A stretch of DNA of 25,051 nt from Pseudomonadales bacterium (GCA_020443005.1 JAGRJA010000145.1:1-25051); one strand, 5' to 3'; counted from the stretch's first letter, positions 7,081 to 15,017 are shown. The notes: generated by a model not told the origin, from the sequence alone. Translations and numbers: made by a program.

Positions 7081-9546
7081 TTATTTTGTGTACTTCCAGA
7101 ACAGTGTCAGTAAGGCCGGCGAAAGCAACAAGTTGGAAAACAGGGCCACAGTGATTGCAAAACTTAACAAGATGCCGAATTGAATCGAAGTCAGAAAAGT
7201 GTCCAGTGTATAAACCAGGAAGCAGCCGACAAGAACAATTGAAGTGAAGGCAATTGCCCGCCCCGACATTCTCAATGTGTGTTCGATGGCCTTTTTGGAG
7301 CTGTTATCAGTAAGAATATAATTCTGAAAATGATGCATGAAGTGTATCGTGTCATCAACAGAAATGCCGATAATGATGCAGCCAAGCATGGTTGTGAGCA
7401 GGTTTAGCGGGATGCCAAACCATCCCATCATGCCTAGTGTGAATAAAATCGGGACGATATTGGGTGCAAAAGCCAGCAAGCCTTTCTTTATTCCACCCAT
7501 TAAAAGAAACATCAGGATACCAACAAGGGTAAAGGCGATCATGTAGCTTTCAATGGTGCTGTTCAGCATTACTACCAGTGTTTTTGCTGCAATGACCAAA
7601 AGCCCGACCATCTTGTAACTTACATTTTCCAGCTGGCTTTCCTGCAGAGAAGCGTCAAATGCATTTCTGAGGCTTTGAATGAAGCCGCCAAAATTGAGCA
7701 CTTCATTCCATGGCAGCATCAATGTCAGTCTTGCAGTTCTGAAATTGCTGTCTGTTACTTCTTCCAGATCATCGGAACCACTGTTTTCAAACAAAAGTAG
7801 CTCTTGTGCAATCATCTCCCTGTTGTCAGGTATTCGATAAAACGCAGGATTGTCACTGTTCAAAACCTTGTGATTTTCCTTGATGACATTGAGAATTGAG
7901 TTCGTGTTAAGAATGTGAAGGTTTTTGTAATGTGTCTGGTAAGCCTTTTGCTCAATATCTTCAAGTAATTTCAGCACGGCAGGGTCATAAAGACCGTTCT
8001 CTTTGCCGCTGTCCAACACCACTTCAAGTGTCATGGAGCCACTCAGTTTTTCGTCCAGTGTTTCGGTGGCAACCCGTACCGGGTGGCCTTCAGGGTACCA
8101 GCGAATCGGGTCGTGACTCATCGTCAGTTTGAAAAGACCGACTCCGGATAGAACGGCCGCCAGCAATGAGATGTTGACAACTTTTCTTGCATGGTTAACC
8201 CCGATATTTCCGAGAGCAACGATACAGTTGTCCAGCCAGAGGGTGATTTTTTTTCCTGTGCGATTGAGGGTTTCTGAATTGCTTTTTTGTGCAATGGGGA
8301 GAATGGCAAGCAGAGCCGGTATCAGGGCAATGGTATAAATCAATGCGAGAATGACGCCAATAGAACCGAATATGCCCAACATTTGTGTGGGGCGCAAATC
8401 GGCGAAAGCAAACGATAACAGGCCGGCTGCAGTGGTTGCTGTTGTCATCAATACAGCAACAGCGGTCTGTTTCATCGCGTAGACGATAGATTCGTTTTTG
8501 TCGTAACCATCATCATAGCGTCGATAAAAAATACTCAAAATGTGCAGTGAATCAGCGATACCAACAGCCAGAAGAAAAGTGGGCAGAATCTGGGTGCTCC
8601 CCATAAAGGGAACGCCAAAAAGCGGCATCAGGGCCAGCGTTGTAAGTAAGGACAGTACTACAACAAGCAAGGGCATAATGACGCCTGAAGCTCTCTGAAA
8701 AAGAATGCCCAGCAGAAGAATGATGACAAGCATGCCAATAGCCATGTCTTTAACCATGGACATGCCGAGGTCAATCGCAAGTTTGAAATTTACCACAGGC
8801 ATGCCACTGGCATGAATATGAAAACCTGCAGATTCGTGCTGCATTGCCACTTCTATCAGTGTTTCAGCAAATTCACTTTCTTCTTCAGGTTTGAGAAAAT
8901 TTTCCCGGCTGTCGGGGCGTTGTGAAGCTGTTGACCGGGTGCTTGTGTCTACAGGCTCATCATCAAACCCGTCCATCAGGCTTTCCAGCGAGTCATTACC
9001 ATGCTCGGCAGTATAATTATCCGGCTTGATGATAAGCGTGGTCAGTTTGCCATCCTTCGAAACGAGATTTCCTGCATAGTTTCGGTTGTCGAGCACCATT
9101 TTTTTGAAGGAAGGCAGATCGGCTTCGGTTTCTGGCCAAAGTTCAACCAGATCTCTTATTGTCAGGCTGCTATCTTCACCGCTGCTGTGCGTGGCACTGA
9201 CAAGACTGGTGATTTCTTCAATGTGGGGGACATTCTCTTCAATGTCATCCTGAAGCGCCTTTAGTTTCTGCAGGTTTTCCAGTGTGAAAATACTGTCACT
9301 GGTTTCGATGGCGATAATGCCTGTGCCGCTGTATCCAAACTGAAACCGGAACTGGTCGTAATCGAGAACACTTTGCTCGTGTTTGGGTAAGTAGGCTTCC
9401 GAAGAGAAATCCATCCACATGTTTTTCAGCTGAGGGATAACGGCAAGGGTTGCACCGATAACAACAAGCAAAACGAACCAGCAATGCCGGACAGCAAACT
9501 CGCTCCAGCGTTCAAAGGCTGTTTCAGTGAAATTTCGCAAGCTCAT
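7081..9546 (-). CDS. MMPL/RND-superfamily exporter
   Basis: A large inner-membrane transporter of 821 residues from the ATG at 9546, which has a GAGAGAAG ribosome-binding site. The two halves are similar: one TM helix (about 21-40), a periplasmic domain (about 41-265), five TM helices (about 266-420), then the same plan again (TM about 455-475, loop to about 650, TM about 660-818). Membrane-embedded Asp/His motifs are GIADSLHIL (Asp332) and GISVDDTIHF (Asp731/732), as expected for proton-coupled members. The type resembles HAE3/hopanoid-transporter-like exporters that carry lipids or hydrophobic molecules, not the tripartite AcrB type; no membrane-fusion protein or outer-membrane channel is adjacent. 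The substrate is unknown. It stands alone, convergent with the photolyase gene. An acidic, low-complexity insert (about 186-225) lies in the first periplasmic loop. Confidence 0.88.
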   Translation of the reverse strand: MSLRNFTETAFERWSEFAVRHCWFVLLVVIGATLAVIPQLKNMWMDFSSEAYLPKHEQSVLDYDQFRFQFGYSGTGIIAIETSDSIFTLENLQKLKALQDDIEENVPHIEEITSLVSATHSSGEDSSLTIRDLVELWPETEADLPSFKKMVLDNRNYAGNLVSKDGKLTTLIIKPDNYTAEHGNDSLESLMDGFDDEPVDTSTRSTASQRPDSRENFLKPEEESEFAETLIEVAMQHESAGFHIHASGMPVVNFKLAIDLGMSMVKDMAIGMLVIILLLGILFQRASGVIMPLLVVVLSLLTTLALMPLFGVPFMGSTQILPTFLLAVGIADSLHILSIFYRRYDDGYDKNESIVYAMKQTAVAVLMTTATTAAGLLSFAFADLRPTQMLGIFGSIGVILALIYTIALIPALLAILPIAQKSNSETLNRTGKKITLWLDNCIVALGNIGVNHARKVVNISLLAAVLSGVGLFKLTMSHDPIRWYPEGHPVRVATETLDEKLSGSMTLEVVLDSGKENGLYDPAVLKLLEDIEQKAYQTHYKNLHILNTNSILNVIKENHKVLNSDNPAFYRIPDNREMIAQELLLFENSGSDDLEEVTDSNFRTARLTLMLPWNEVLNFGGFIQSLRNAFDASLQESQLENVSYKMVGLLVIAAKTLVVMLNSTIESYMIAFTLVGILMFLLMGGIKKGLLAFAPNIVPILFTLGMMGWFGIPLNLLTTMLGCIIIGISVDDTIHFMHHFQNYILTDNSSKKAIEHTLRMSGRAIAFTSIVLVGCFLVYTLDTFLTSIQFGILLSFAITVALFSNLLLSPALLTLFWKYTK

Positions 9547-9731
9547 GGACTTCTCTCTCACAACAAGCGGTTGAAAGTAAAAATGTTGGCGATTATCTAT
9601 TGCAAACCGCAAGTGAGCTATAGGTACTTATTGAAACGAGTCACCGATCGATGGCCAGAGGCGGAGGTGTTTCATTGACCGGGAGCGACCCTTCAGCGCA
9701 GAGGAATGTGGCCTGTTTGCCATGAGTGGCC

Positions 9732-9759
9732 AGGCATTGTGTAGCGAGGCATTGTGTAG
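9732..9759 (+). repeat. Short tandem repeat, two copies of AGGCATTGTGTAG
   Basis: Two exact 13-nt copies at 9732-9744 and 9747-9759, period 15 nt, in the 241-bp gap between the exporter start and the 3' end of the small SutA-like gene. No other feature was found in this gap. Confidence 0.6.
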
Positions 9760-9787
9760 TCGGAAAAACCTGTGAGCGCGTTTGAGG

Positions 9788-9970
9788 CTATTTGTTGGAT
9801 GAAGACTGGATAACGATGTGTCTCGGCCCTTTGTTGGGCTGAAAGCCTGTCTCGCCTGAAGGGATTTGCTGGATTTCACCGCCTTTTTTCAGAAAGGCAT
9901 TGACATGGTTTTCAAGGTCATCGCGTGTGATTTTGTCAGTGTTTTTCTTGCCAGAACTGTTTTTGGCCAT
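9788..9970 (-). CDS. Small basic protein resembling the C-terminal part of SutA
   Basis: 60 residues from the ATG at 9970 (MAKNSSGKKNTDKITRDDLE). A TTG start at 10012 would add 14 residues. There is no strong ribosome-binding site, so the start is uncertain. The middle, HVNAFLKKGGEIQQIPSG, resembles the AMEEFLSRGGKVQEIEP segment of the Pseudomonas RNA-polymerase-binding regulator SutA. The long acidic N-terminal tail of SutA is missing and the N-terminus is instead Lys-rich. It may be a small transcription-associated protein, but that rests on one motif recalled from memory. It is flanked by the exporter and the cold-shock gene, divergent from the latter. Confidence 0.65.
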   Translation of the reverse strand: MAKNSSGKKNTDKITRDDLENHVNAFLKKGGEIQQIPSGETGFQPNKGPRHIVIQSSSNK

Positions 9971-10159
9971 AATGCTGAATACCGGTTTGGGTGAGTGTAA
10001 GTTTGAATACAAGAGAAAAAACCGGGTCTCCGGCTTTCAATAGTGGAGCGAGTTACCGCTGAGGTTTCTCGCCTGTCAAACAGGGTAGATGGTACAGTAT
10101 ATAGATTCCTGGTGATTTATGTGGGAAAACTTTGCCCCGGGTAGAGGGTGCAGAATAAA
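9971..10159. other. Intergenic stretch between the SutA-like and cold-shock genes
   Basis: No gene seen. On the minus strand, around 10015-10036, an imperfect hairpin (CCGG-AGAC-CCGG core extended by A/T pairs) is followed by six T, upstream of the SutA-like gene. It could be an attenuator, or chance. The rest is unremarkable. The csp promoter starts at 10160. Confidence 0.4.
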
Positions 10160-10187
10160 TTGACTAATCATTGATATCCTGTATAGT
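10160..10187 (+). promoter_or_regulatory. Sigma70-type promoter of the cold-shock gene
   Basis: The –35 is TTGACT (10160-10165), followed by a 16-nt spacer and the –10 TATAGT (10182-10187). Transcription would begin near 10194, leaving a leader of about 155 nt before the ATG. That is long, as is typical for cspA-type mRNAs whose leaders act as RNA thermosensors. Confidence 0.6.
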
Positions 10188-10272
10188 GTGCCTACGCTTG
10201 TATGTGCGTTATGTTTTACTGAAGTCCCATTTCATCGTCCTATCTTTAGTTCCATGTCTTGTTTTCATTAGT

Positions 10273-10305
10273 AACTGCCCGAATACCAGCACAACTGCCC
10301 GAATA
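10273..10305 (+). repeat. Tandem repeat in the csp leader: two copies of AACTGCCCGAATA
   Basis: Exact 13-nt copies at 10273-10285 and 10293-10305, period 20 nt, 44 to 76 nt upstream of the csp start codon. The GCCCG of the second copy can pair with CGGGC at 10312-10316. This would allow alternative hairpins in the leader. Confidence 0.65.
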
Positions 10306-10348
10306 GCGTTCCGGGCGCATTTTAATTTTGAAATAACAGGATATATCT

Positions 10349-10555
10349 ATGTCTACAACAACTGGAACAGTAAAGTGGTTTAACGATTCAAAAGGTTTCG
10401 GCTTCATTCAACAGGAGTCAGGTCCTGATGTTTTTGCTCATCATACGGCGATTAGCGGTACAGGTTTCAAAAGTCTTCAGGAAGGTCAGCGAGTTCAGTT
10501 TACTGTTACTCAAGGCCAGAAAGGCCCTCAAGCCGAGAATATCGTTCCTATCTGA
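10349..10555 (+). CDS. CspA-family cold-shock protein
   Basis: A 68-residue single cold-shock domain, an OB-fold RNA/DNA-binding protein that melts mRNA secondary structure at low temperature or in stationary phase. RNP1 is KGFGFIQ (about residues 15-21) and RNP2 is VFAHHTAI (about 28-35). The opening GTVKWFND and the closing PQAENIVPI are typical of the family. RNP2 has His-His where most family members have His-Phe or His-Tyr. Preceded by a long leader with its own promoter and followed by a strong terminator, so it is a single-gene unit. Which csp paralogue this is (cspA, cspD, cspE) cannot be told. Confidence 0.95.
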   Translation: MSTTTGTVKWFNDSKGFGFIQQESGPDVFAHHTAISGTGFKSLQEGQRVQFTVTQGQKGPQAENIVPI

Positions 10556-10604
10556 TCTTTTTTGACTCGCCAGTTATGGCGGTTTGAACAAATCAGGACT
10601 CAAG

Positions 10605-10635
10605 AGCCCACATTATTGTGGGCTTTTTGTTTTTT
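10605..10635 (+). terminator. Intrinsic terminator of the cold-shock gene
   Basis: A perfect 8-bp stem AGCCCACA / TGTGGGCT with loop TTAT, followed by a long T-rich tract. Confidence 0.9.
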
Positions 10636-10710
10636 TTCATTCTGTTATAGTCCTTCCGGGGGGCTTCGTGATTACGGGGCTGATTGTTTCTAGCAACCTG
10701 TTGTTAGCCA

Positions 10711-11409
10711 GTGAAAAATACCAATCAATCGTTTATTGCACTGTTTGTTCTGTTCTCGATGAGTGCGATTTCTTTATGGATTTATTTTTCGGGTTCTTTT
10801 TCGTCCAATCCTTCTGCCACAACCTCTGCCGTCAGCGAGGTTTCCACAAACTTCGAAAATGACGAAAACCCTATAATGTACAAGTGGCAAGATCGGGAGG
10901 GGCGTTGGGTTTATAGTAATCAGACGCCACCAGAGTCAGTAGAATATTCGATTGTTGGCCGTGAAGAGGGGCGACCGTCGGTTGTGTTCAAGGATAACCC
11001 CCTGGGTCTTGACCCGAAAAGAAAAGTGAAGGAAAAACTTGATCAGGGTTTTTCTACCTTGCTTGGGAAAATAACGAATGCATCTGATAAAGAAGATGTT
11101 CCTGAAAAAGCCGCAGTAAACGCTGAGCCTTTTGCAGAGCTTGCCGACAATACGGTTGATGATGGGTTTCAGCTGGAGTATGCCAGTGAAATTCAGCATA
11201 TTTCCGGCGAATCGGATGAGGCTTCCATGCTGGCAAAATTAAAGAAATGGAATGAGCTGTTATCGATAGAAACCATTAATCGTGATCTTGCAGAGAAAAA
11301 TCAGAAGATACGGGAAAAAAGTGTGCAGAATTTTCCAGAGGACTATCGAAAAGAGTATCTTGAACTGATGCGACAAATGGAAGAGCGCAATGCCAGCCTT
11401 GGCCAATAA
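10711..11409 (+). CDS. Membrane-anchored protein with a DUF4124-like segment
   Basis: 232 residues from a GTG at 10711. The ribosome-binding site is poor, and an internal ATG at residue 17 is an alternative that would cut into the membrane helix. One N-terminal helix (about 8-28) anchors it, probably with the rest in the periplasm. Residues about 55-72 (MYKWQDREGRWVYSNQTPP) match the start of DUF4124 domains (YKW.D..G...YS..PP), a small beta module of unknown function. A low-complexity linker follows, then a charged, probably coiled-coil C-terminus (about 165-232). No catalytic motif is seen. The neighbours do not suggest a role. Confidence 0.75.
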   Translation: MKNTNQSFIALFVLFSMSAISLWIYFSGSFSSNPSATTSAVSEVSTNFENDENPIMYKWQDREGRWVYSNQTPPESVEYSIVGREEGRPSVVFKDNPLGLDPKRKVKEKLDQGFSTLLGKITNASDKEDVPEKAAVNAEPFAELADNTVDDGFQLEYASEIQHISGESDEASMLAKLKKWNELLSIETINRDLAEKNQKIREKSVQNFPEDYRKEYLELMRQMEERNASLGQ

Positions 11410-11467
11410 ATAGCTGTGCGTCAGGCTTTTTCTGGAAGTCTCCGCAATGGTGCATTTTTTTTCAGTG

Positions 11468-12946
11468 TTAGTGACGCCAGCCTTTCATTCTGATTTTAAA
11501 CCCTTTTTCCAGACCCAGTGACGGGTCAAAAATCTGTTTGTACTGACGGTAGGGGTCTGCAACTTCAAAGTCGAAGTGATAAATCAGCGTGGCGGCTACG
11601 GTCAGAAACATCAGCTCAGAAAAACCTGCGCCAAGACAAACATGCGTGCCTACGCCATAAGGTAAAAAGGCATATCGGGCCTTGTGTTCTTCGCGTGGAG
11701 CAGCGAAGCGATCGATGTCAAATTTTCGGGGGTTTTTGTAGAAGCGTTGATCAAAATGTGCCGCTGTCGTGACAATCAGGACTTCACTGCCTTCCGGTAT
11801 TCGATAACCCTTGTATGCGAAATCCTTTGTGGCGGTTCTGCCTATGGAAAAAGCAGTCGGGTACAGGCGAAGTGTTTCCATGCAGGCGCCATAAAGTTCC
11901 GGCACTGAAGATTTGAGTACATCGGGTGATGGTATTTCACCCTGATTTTCTGCGACAGCCTTATCTGCAGCATTTTGCACTCGCTGTCTCAAGGTTGGGT
12001 TGAAGCAAAGTTCATGGATAAGGAATGATGATGTCGTACCTACCGTATCTGCTCCGGCAAATAAAGGTGCCAGCACCCCGAATTTGATGTCACCTTCTGT
12101 TTCAAAAAGGTCGGGATGTTCTTTGGCAGCCTGAAGTATGAAAGACGCAAAATCATCGCCGGGGTTTTTGCGTTTTTCCTCGATGGTATCGTTGACATAT
12201 TTCCAGACTTGTTTTGCTTTGGCACGATAGCTTGGCCGCCATTTCATCAGGGTCGGCCATTTTTTCAGCACAAAAATGTTGAATGTTTGTGTCTGGAAGT
12301 CGATAGCGTCTACAGCAAATTCTTTATCCATTAATTCGGTACTACCGTTGAAGGTGGCTGATACGATACTGTTGACAAGATACCGGGTCAGATTGCGTAC
12401 CGACGTTTCTTCGCCAGTGCGCAAATCACCAACGACTTTTTTCGTCACTTCTTCAAACATTTTATGTCGATCAATGGCGAGGTCTTTTGACATGTGCGGT
12501 TTGAACAGCCTCCGCGCCTCCGTGTGCTTCGGACCATCAATCCCGACAATCTGGTTAGGGCTGTCCCATTCTTTCATGACATCCTTCCACAGCGCACCAG
12601 ACTTCAGGTATTCGCGCCCGTGACGGGCTGCAAATTCGGAACCATCAGCATTCGTGATGACAAAGTATTCCCGGTTGGCGACTTTGAACCTGAAACAGTC
12701 CCCCAGTTTTTTTTCATATTTGAGCATAAAGTTGAGCGGGTGTTTCATCACTTCAAGCCCCCGACCGATGACAGGCAAGCCACCTTCTACCGCTGGTGGT
12801 AAAGGTAACCTGCCAAGGTTGGCAGGGGAGGGGTTTTTATCAGAAACCGGGGTCTCGGTATTTGGAAGGCTGTTTGGTATCGGTATTTCCCCGTCATCAT
12901 GATTAATCGGGCATGTTGTTGTGCTTGCTTCGCTGATAGTGCTCAT
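11468..12946 (-). CDS. Cytochrome P450 monooxygenase
   Basis: 492 residues from the ATG at 12946 (AAGG ribosome-binding site, 9-nt spacing). Upstream in-frame codons would run into the TetR promoter region. The heme ligand is Cys437 in PYGVGTHVCLGAG; Tyr430 replaces the usual Phe that starts this motif. The I-helix oxygen-activation motif is AGADT (297-301), the K-helix ExxR is Glu357/Arg360, and a PERF-like FDIDRF lies at 409-414. There is no membrane anchor. Instead, a polar, Pro-rich tail of about 45 residues precedes LPLPPAVEGGLPVIG. The overall layout recalls the CYP51/CYP7 side of the superfamily, but the CYP51 helix-I signature GxHT is absent, so no sterol 14-demethylase claim is made. 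No ferredoxin or reductase lies alongside. Divergent from a TetR gene; the neighbouring Rieske and SDR genes suggest one pathway. Confidence 0.93.
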   Translation of the reverse strand: MSTISEASTTTCPINHDDGEIPIPNSLPNTETPVSDKNPSPANLGRLPLPPAVEGGLPVIGRGLEVMKHPLNFMLKYEKKLGDCFRFKVANREYFVITNADGSEFAARHGREYLKSGALWKDVMKEWDSPNQIVGIDGPKHTEARRLFKPHMSKDLAIDRHKMFEEVTKKVVGDLRTGEETSVRNLTRYLVNSIVSATFNGSTELMDKEFAVDAIDFQTQTFNIFVLKKWPTLMKWRPSYRAKAKQVWKYVNDTIEEKRKNPGDDFASFILQAAKEHPDLFETEGDIKFGVLAPLFAGADTVGTTSSFLIHELCFNPTLRQRVQNAADKAVAENQGEIPSPDVLKSSVPELYGACMETLRLYPTAFSIGRTATKDFAYKGYRIPEGSEVLIVTTAAHFDQRFYKNPRKFDIDRFAAPREEHKARYAFLPYGVGTHVCLGAGFSELMFLTVAATLIYHFDFEVADPYRQYKQIFDPSLGLEKGFKIRMKGWRH

Positions 12947-12986
12947 GATATTTGGCCTTACCTGTTCCCCTGATGAAATGTCCAGT

Positions 12987-13025
12987 ATGAGAAGAGTATA
13001 ATGCGAGAGTAAATCAAATACTCTC
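12987..13025. promoter_or_regulatory. Divergent P450/tetR control region with inverted repeats
   Basis: A perfect inverted repeat GAGAGTA-N7-TACTCTC spans 13005-13025. A second arm, ATGAGAAGAGTAT (12987-12999), is also nearly complementary to ATACTCTCAT (13018-13027). TATAAT (12997-13002) lies between them, about 48 nt from both start codons. This is a likely operator for the adjacent TetR protein, controlling itself and the P450. Confidence 0.6.
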
Positions 13026-13049
13026 ATGTTTTTTCCAGGGGTTCTGGTA

Positions 13050-13685
13050 ATGTCTCGCGTGCAAAAAACCGACAAAAAACAAAGGCGCAGGCCAAAACAG
13101 CAGAGATCGATTGCGCGGTACAACGCTGTTCTTGATGCGGCTGCTCGGGTTTTGATGAGGCAGGGTTATCGAAAACTGACCATGAGTGAGATTTGTCTGG
13201 AAAGCGGGCAGGCCTATGCGACTGTTTATCAATACTTCGGCAATACGGATGATGTGCTTGCCGGCTGGGTTAACCGTCTGATGGATCAGTTTTTTTTGAG
13301 TTTGTCAGTCAAGGTCAGGGCAAATAGCAGGCAGTCACAGGCTTTTTATGTTGATGTGCTCATTCATGACACGCTTCATCATATTGAAGAACATGCCCTT
13401 GTTTTATATTTTCTGTTTGATGGTATTCCTCAATTATTGACATCTAACCTGGTTCAAACGATGGAAGAAAAAACCTTGTGGTGGATCTATGCGGAGTTTT
13501 ACCCCGAGCCTGCTGCAAACCAGGCTGCAGGCTATTCCCCCTTGATCATGACGGTAAAGGTTATTATCGGTTACTGGCTGCAACGCATTTTGACCTACCG
13601 AAAAGGTGAGAGCCGGAATGCAGCTTTGGCGCAGGAAATTGAAGAACTGGCTACTCTGGTAAAGCGCTATTTATGCCTTGAATAA
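13050..13685 (+). CDS. TetR-family transcriptional regulator
   Basis: 211 residues from the ATG at 13050, which has AGGG 9 nt upstream. The N-terminal basic tail (KKQRRRPKQQRS) leads into a TetR helix-turn-helix: AVLDAAARVLMRQGYRKLTM followed by SEICLESGQAYATVYQYFGNTDDVL (about residues 25-75). The C-terminal ligand-binding part has long hydrophobic helices and no family-specific signature I recognise. It lies divergent to the P450 gene and convergent to the Rieske gene (7-nt gap), so it probably senses the substrate or product of that module. The inverted repeats upstream are its likely site. Confidence 0.92.
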   Translation: MSRVQKTDKKQRRRPKQQRSIARYNAVLDAAARVLMRQGYRKLTMSEICLESGQAYATVYQYFGNTDDVLAGWVNRLMDQFFLSLSVKVRANSRQSQAFYVDVLIHDTLHHIEEHALVLYFLFDGIPQLLTSNLVQTMEEKTLWWIYAEFYPEPAANQAAGYSPLIMTVKVIIGYWLQRILTYRKGESRNAALAQEIEELATLVKRYLCLE

Positions 13686-13692
13686 AATTCAA

Positions 13693-14670
13693 TTACTCCA
13701 CATAAAACTGGGAAAACCACTTTCGGTATTGATGAATGGGGCCGTCTCCGTCACATAAAATGGGGTTTGGCTGGTAGCACTTGTAATTCCATATCTGGAT
13801 ATCCTGTTCAACCTGCCTGCACATTTCATCCATATAACCTTGTGTAAAAAGAGCGGCCATGTCGGTCTCCGGCTTGGGGTAGCGGAAGAAAAAGCGCATG
13901 TGAACCTGTTCCTGACTGATGGGGGTGATTGTGCCCATCATCATGGTATCGGTTGCTCCCTGAAAGCGTTGCCAGGTGAAGCCCGGCCCCCAGCTCTTGC
14001 TAATAAATGAATGCGCCATGAACTGGTCTTTAATCGGGGTGCCTGTTTCATCAAAAGCCTGGCTTTGACCCTGCACCTCGGAAACCCGTCGATGTCCGTC
14101 AACTTTGACATCGGCAGAGGGGACGAAAGGGCTTGTGTGAACATAGGCGAAGTGGGCTTTATCGACACCGTTTTCGTTTGTGTCCTGAATGTGGCAATTC
14201 ACTACCCATTCGCGAAAATGGGTTTCGGACCAGTATTCAAGATCAAACATTTCAGGTATATGTTCCAGCGGCCACTGAGGCGCTTTATCCTGAGGGTGAT
14301 ACCAGACCCAGATTGCATGGTTATCTTCCCGGGTCGGGTAGTGACGAATACAGGCCTGGTCAACAACTTTTGCCGGTTTTTTTTCGGCGTAAGGGATGTG
14401 TTCACACATGCCTTCGCCACTGAATTGCCAGCCATGGAAGGGGCATGCGATGCTTTCGCCAACTACGCTGCCCCCATGCCCTAGATGTGCCCCGAGGTGG
14501 GGGCAGAAAGCATCCAGAACTTTGGCTTCCCCGCTTTCGGTACGAAACAAAACCAGCTCGCGGTCAAAGTAATGCAAGGCTTTGACCGCACCGTTTTCCA
14601 GCTCGCCAGAGGGTGAGACTGCATACCAGCCGAAGGGGATGGGGAGGTTGTATCGTTTGTTCTGGCTCAT
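13693..14670 (-). CDS. Rieske non-heme iron oxygenase, KshA/DAF-36-like
   Basis: 325 residues; start supported by AAGGAAG 8 nt upstream. The N-terminal Rieske [2Fe-2S] domain has Cys56-x-His58 and Cys76-x2-His79 (CPHLGAHLG, CPFHGWQF). The catalytic domain has the iron site Asp170-x2-His173-x4-His178 (NGVDKAHFAYVH), with the third ligand Asp290 in EQDIQIW. The C-terminus (IQIWNYK…NPILCDGDGP…RKWFSQFYV) closely follows the corresponding part of 3-ketosteroid 9-hydroxylase KshA and of DAF-36/Neverland sterol desaturases. A steroid, sterol or similar polycyclic substrate is therefore the best inference, but the specific reaction is not known. No reductase partner is adjacent. It lies in one block with the P450, TetR and SDR genes. 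Confidence 0.92.
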   Translation of the reverse strand: MSQNKRYNLPIPFGWYAVSPSGELENGAVKALHYFDRELVLFRTESGEAKVLDAFCPHLGAHLGHGGSVVGESIACPFHGWQFSGEGMCEHIPYAEKKPAKVVDQACIRHYPTREDNHAIWVWYHPQDKAPQWPLEHIPEMFDLEYWSETHFREWVVNCHIQDTNENGVDKAHFAYVHTSPFVPSADVKVDGHRRVSEVQGQSQAFDETGTPIKDQFMAHSFISKSWGPGFTWQRFQGATDTMMMGTITPISQEQVHMRFFFRYPKPETDMAALFTQGYMDEMCRQVEQDIQIWNYKCYQPNPILCDGDGPIHQYRKWFSQFYVE

Positions 14671-15017
14671 GATAACTTCCTTTACAGGGTATTGATGAGA
14701 TGCTGCTGTTTACACTTGCGACATAGATTATGTTAACACTGGTGCTGAATAAACTGCGGTTATTACCGTTTCTTCCTGTCGGGAGTGCATTTCAAATTCA
14801 TTTGTCGGCGAAAACAGGCCATCCGTTTCTTGTACTTGCCGACAGTAGAATCAACACCTGAAAAGAAGAGGGAAATATTGTCATGAACGCTTCGGTAAAT
14901 CACGCATACCGCTGCTTGGATTAATGCCTTTTTTTACCTATGCTGACTGTGTTGAATAAAGATCGTTCGGGCTTTGCCCGGTTGTTTTTCTGACAATAGA
15001 TAAATTGAGGGGTAGGT
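14671..15017. other. 347-bp divergent intergenic region between the Rieske and SDR genes
   Basis: No coding frame is credible. A separated inverted repeat TGTCGGC (14803-14809) / GCCGACA (14838-14844) is a possible regulator site. CGGTA / TACCG also pair around 14894-14912. A terminator-like hairpin lies just before the SDR gene and is listed separately. The region must hold promoters in both directions, but I cannot assign them confidently. Confidence 0.5.
14967..14989 (+). terminator. Terminator-like hairpin in the SDR leader
   Basis: A stem CGGGC / GCCCG with loop TTT is followed by GTTGTTTTT. It lies about 30 nt upstream of the SDR start codon, where it would act either as an attenuator or as the end of a short upstream transcript. 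Confidence 0.45.

Noticed and set aside
10584..10862. 92-codon open frame on the + strand after the cold-shock gene
   Set aside because: It crosses the csp terminator and overlaps the DUF4124-like gene in another frame; composition looks like a shadow.
11468..12946. Calling the P450 a sterol 14-demethylase (CYP51)
   Set aside because: The helix-I motif is AGADT, not the GxHT signature, and the CYP51 B'-C motif is not evident.
12970..13123. Extended P450 N-terminus starting in the tetR region
   Set aside because: It would span the divergent promoter and operator; the ATG at 12946 has a proper ribosome-binding site.
14011..14484. 157-codon + strand frame opposite the Rieske gene
   Set aside because: Antisense to intact Rieske iron-sulfur and iron-site motifs.
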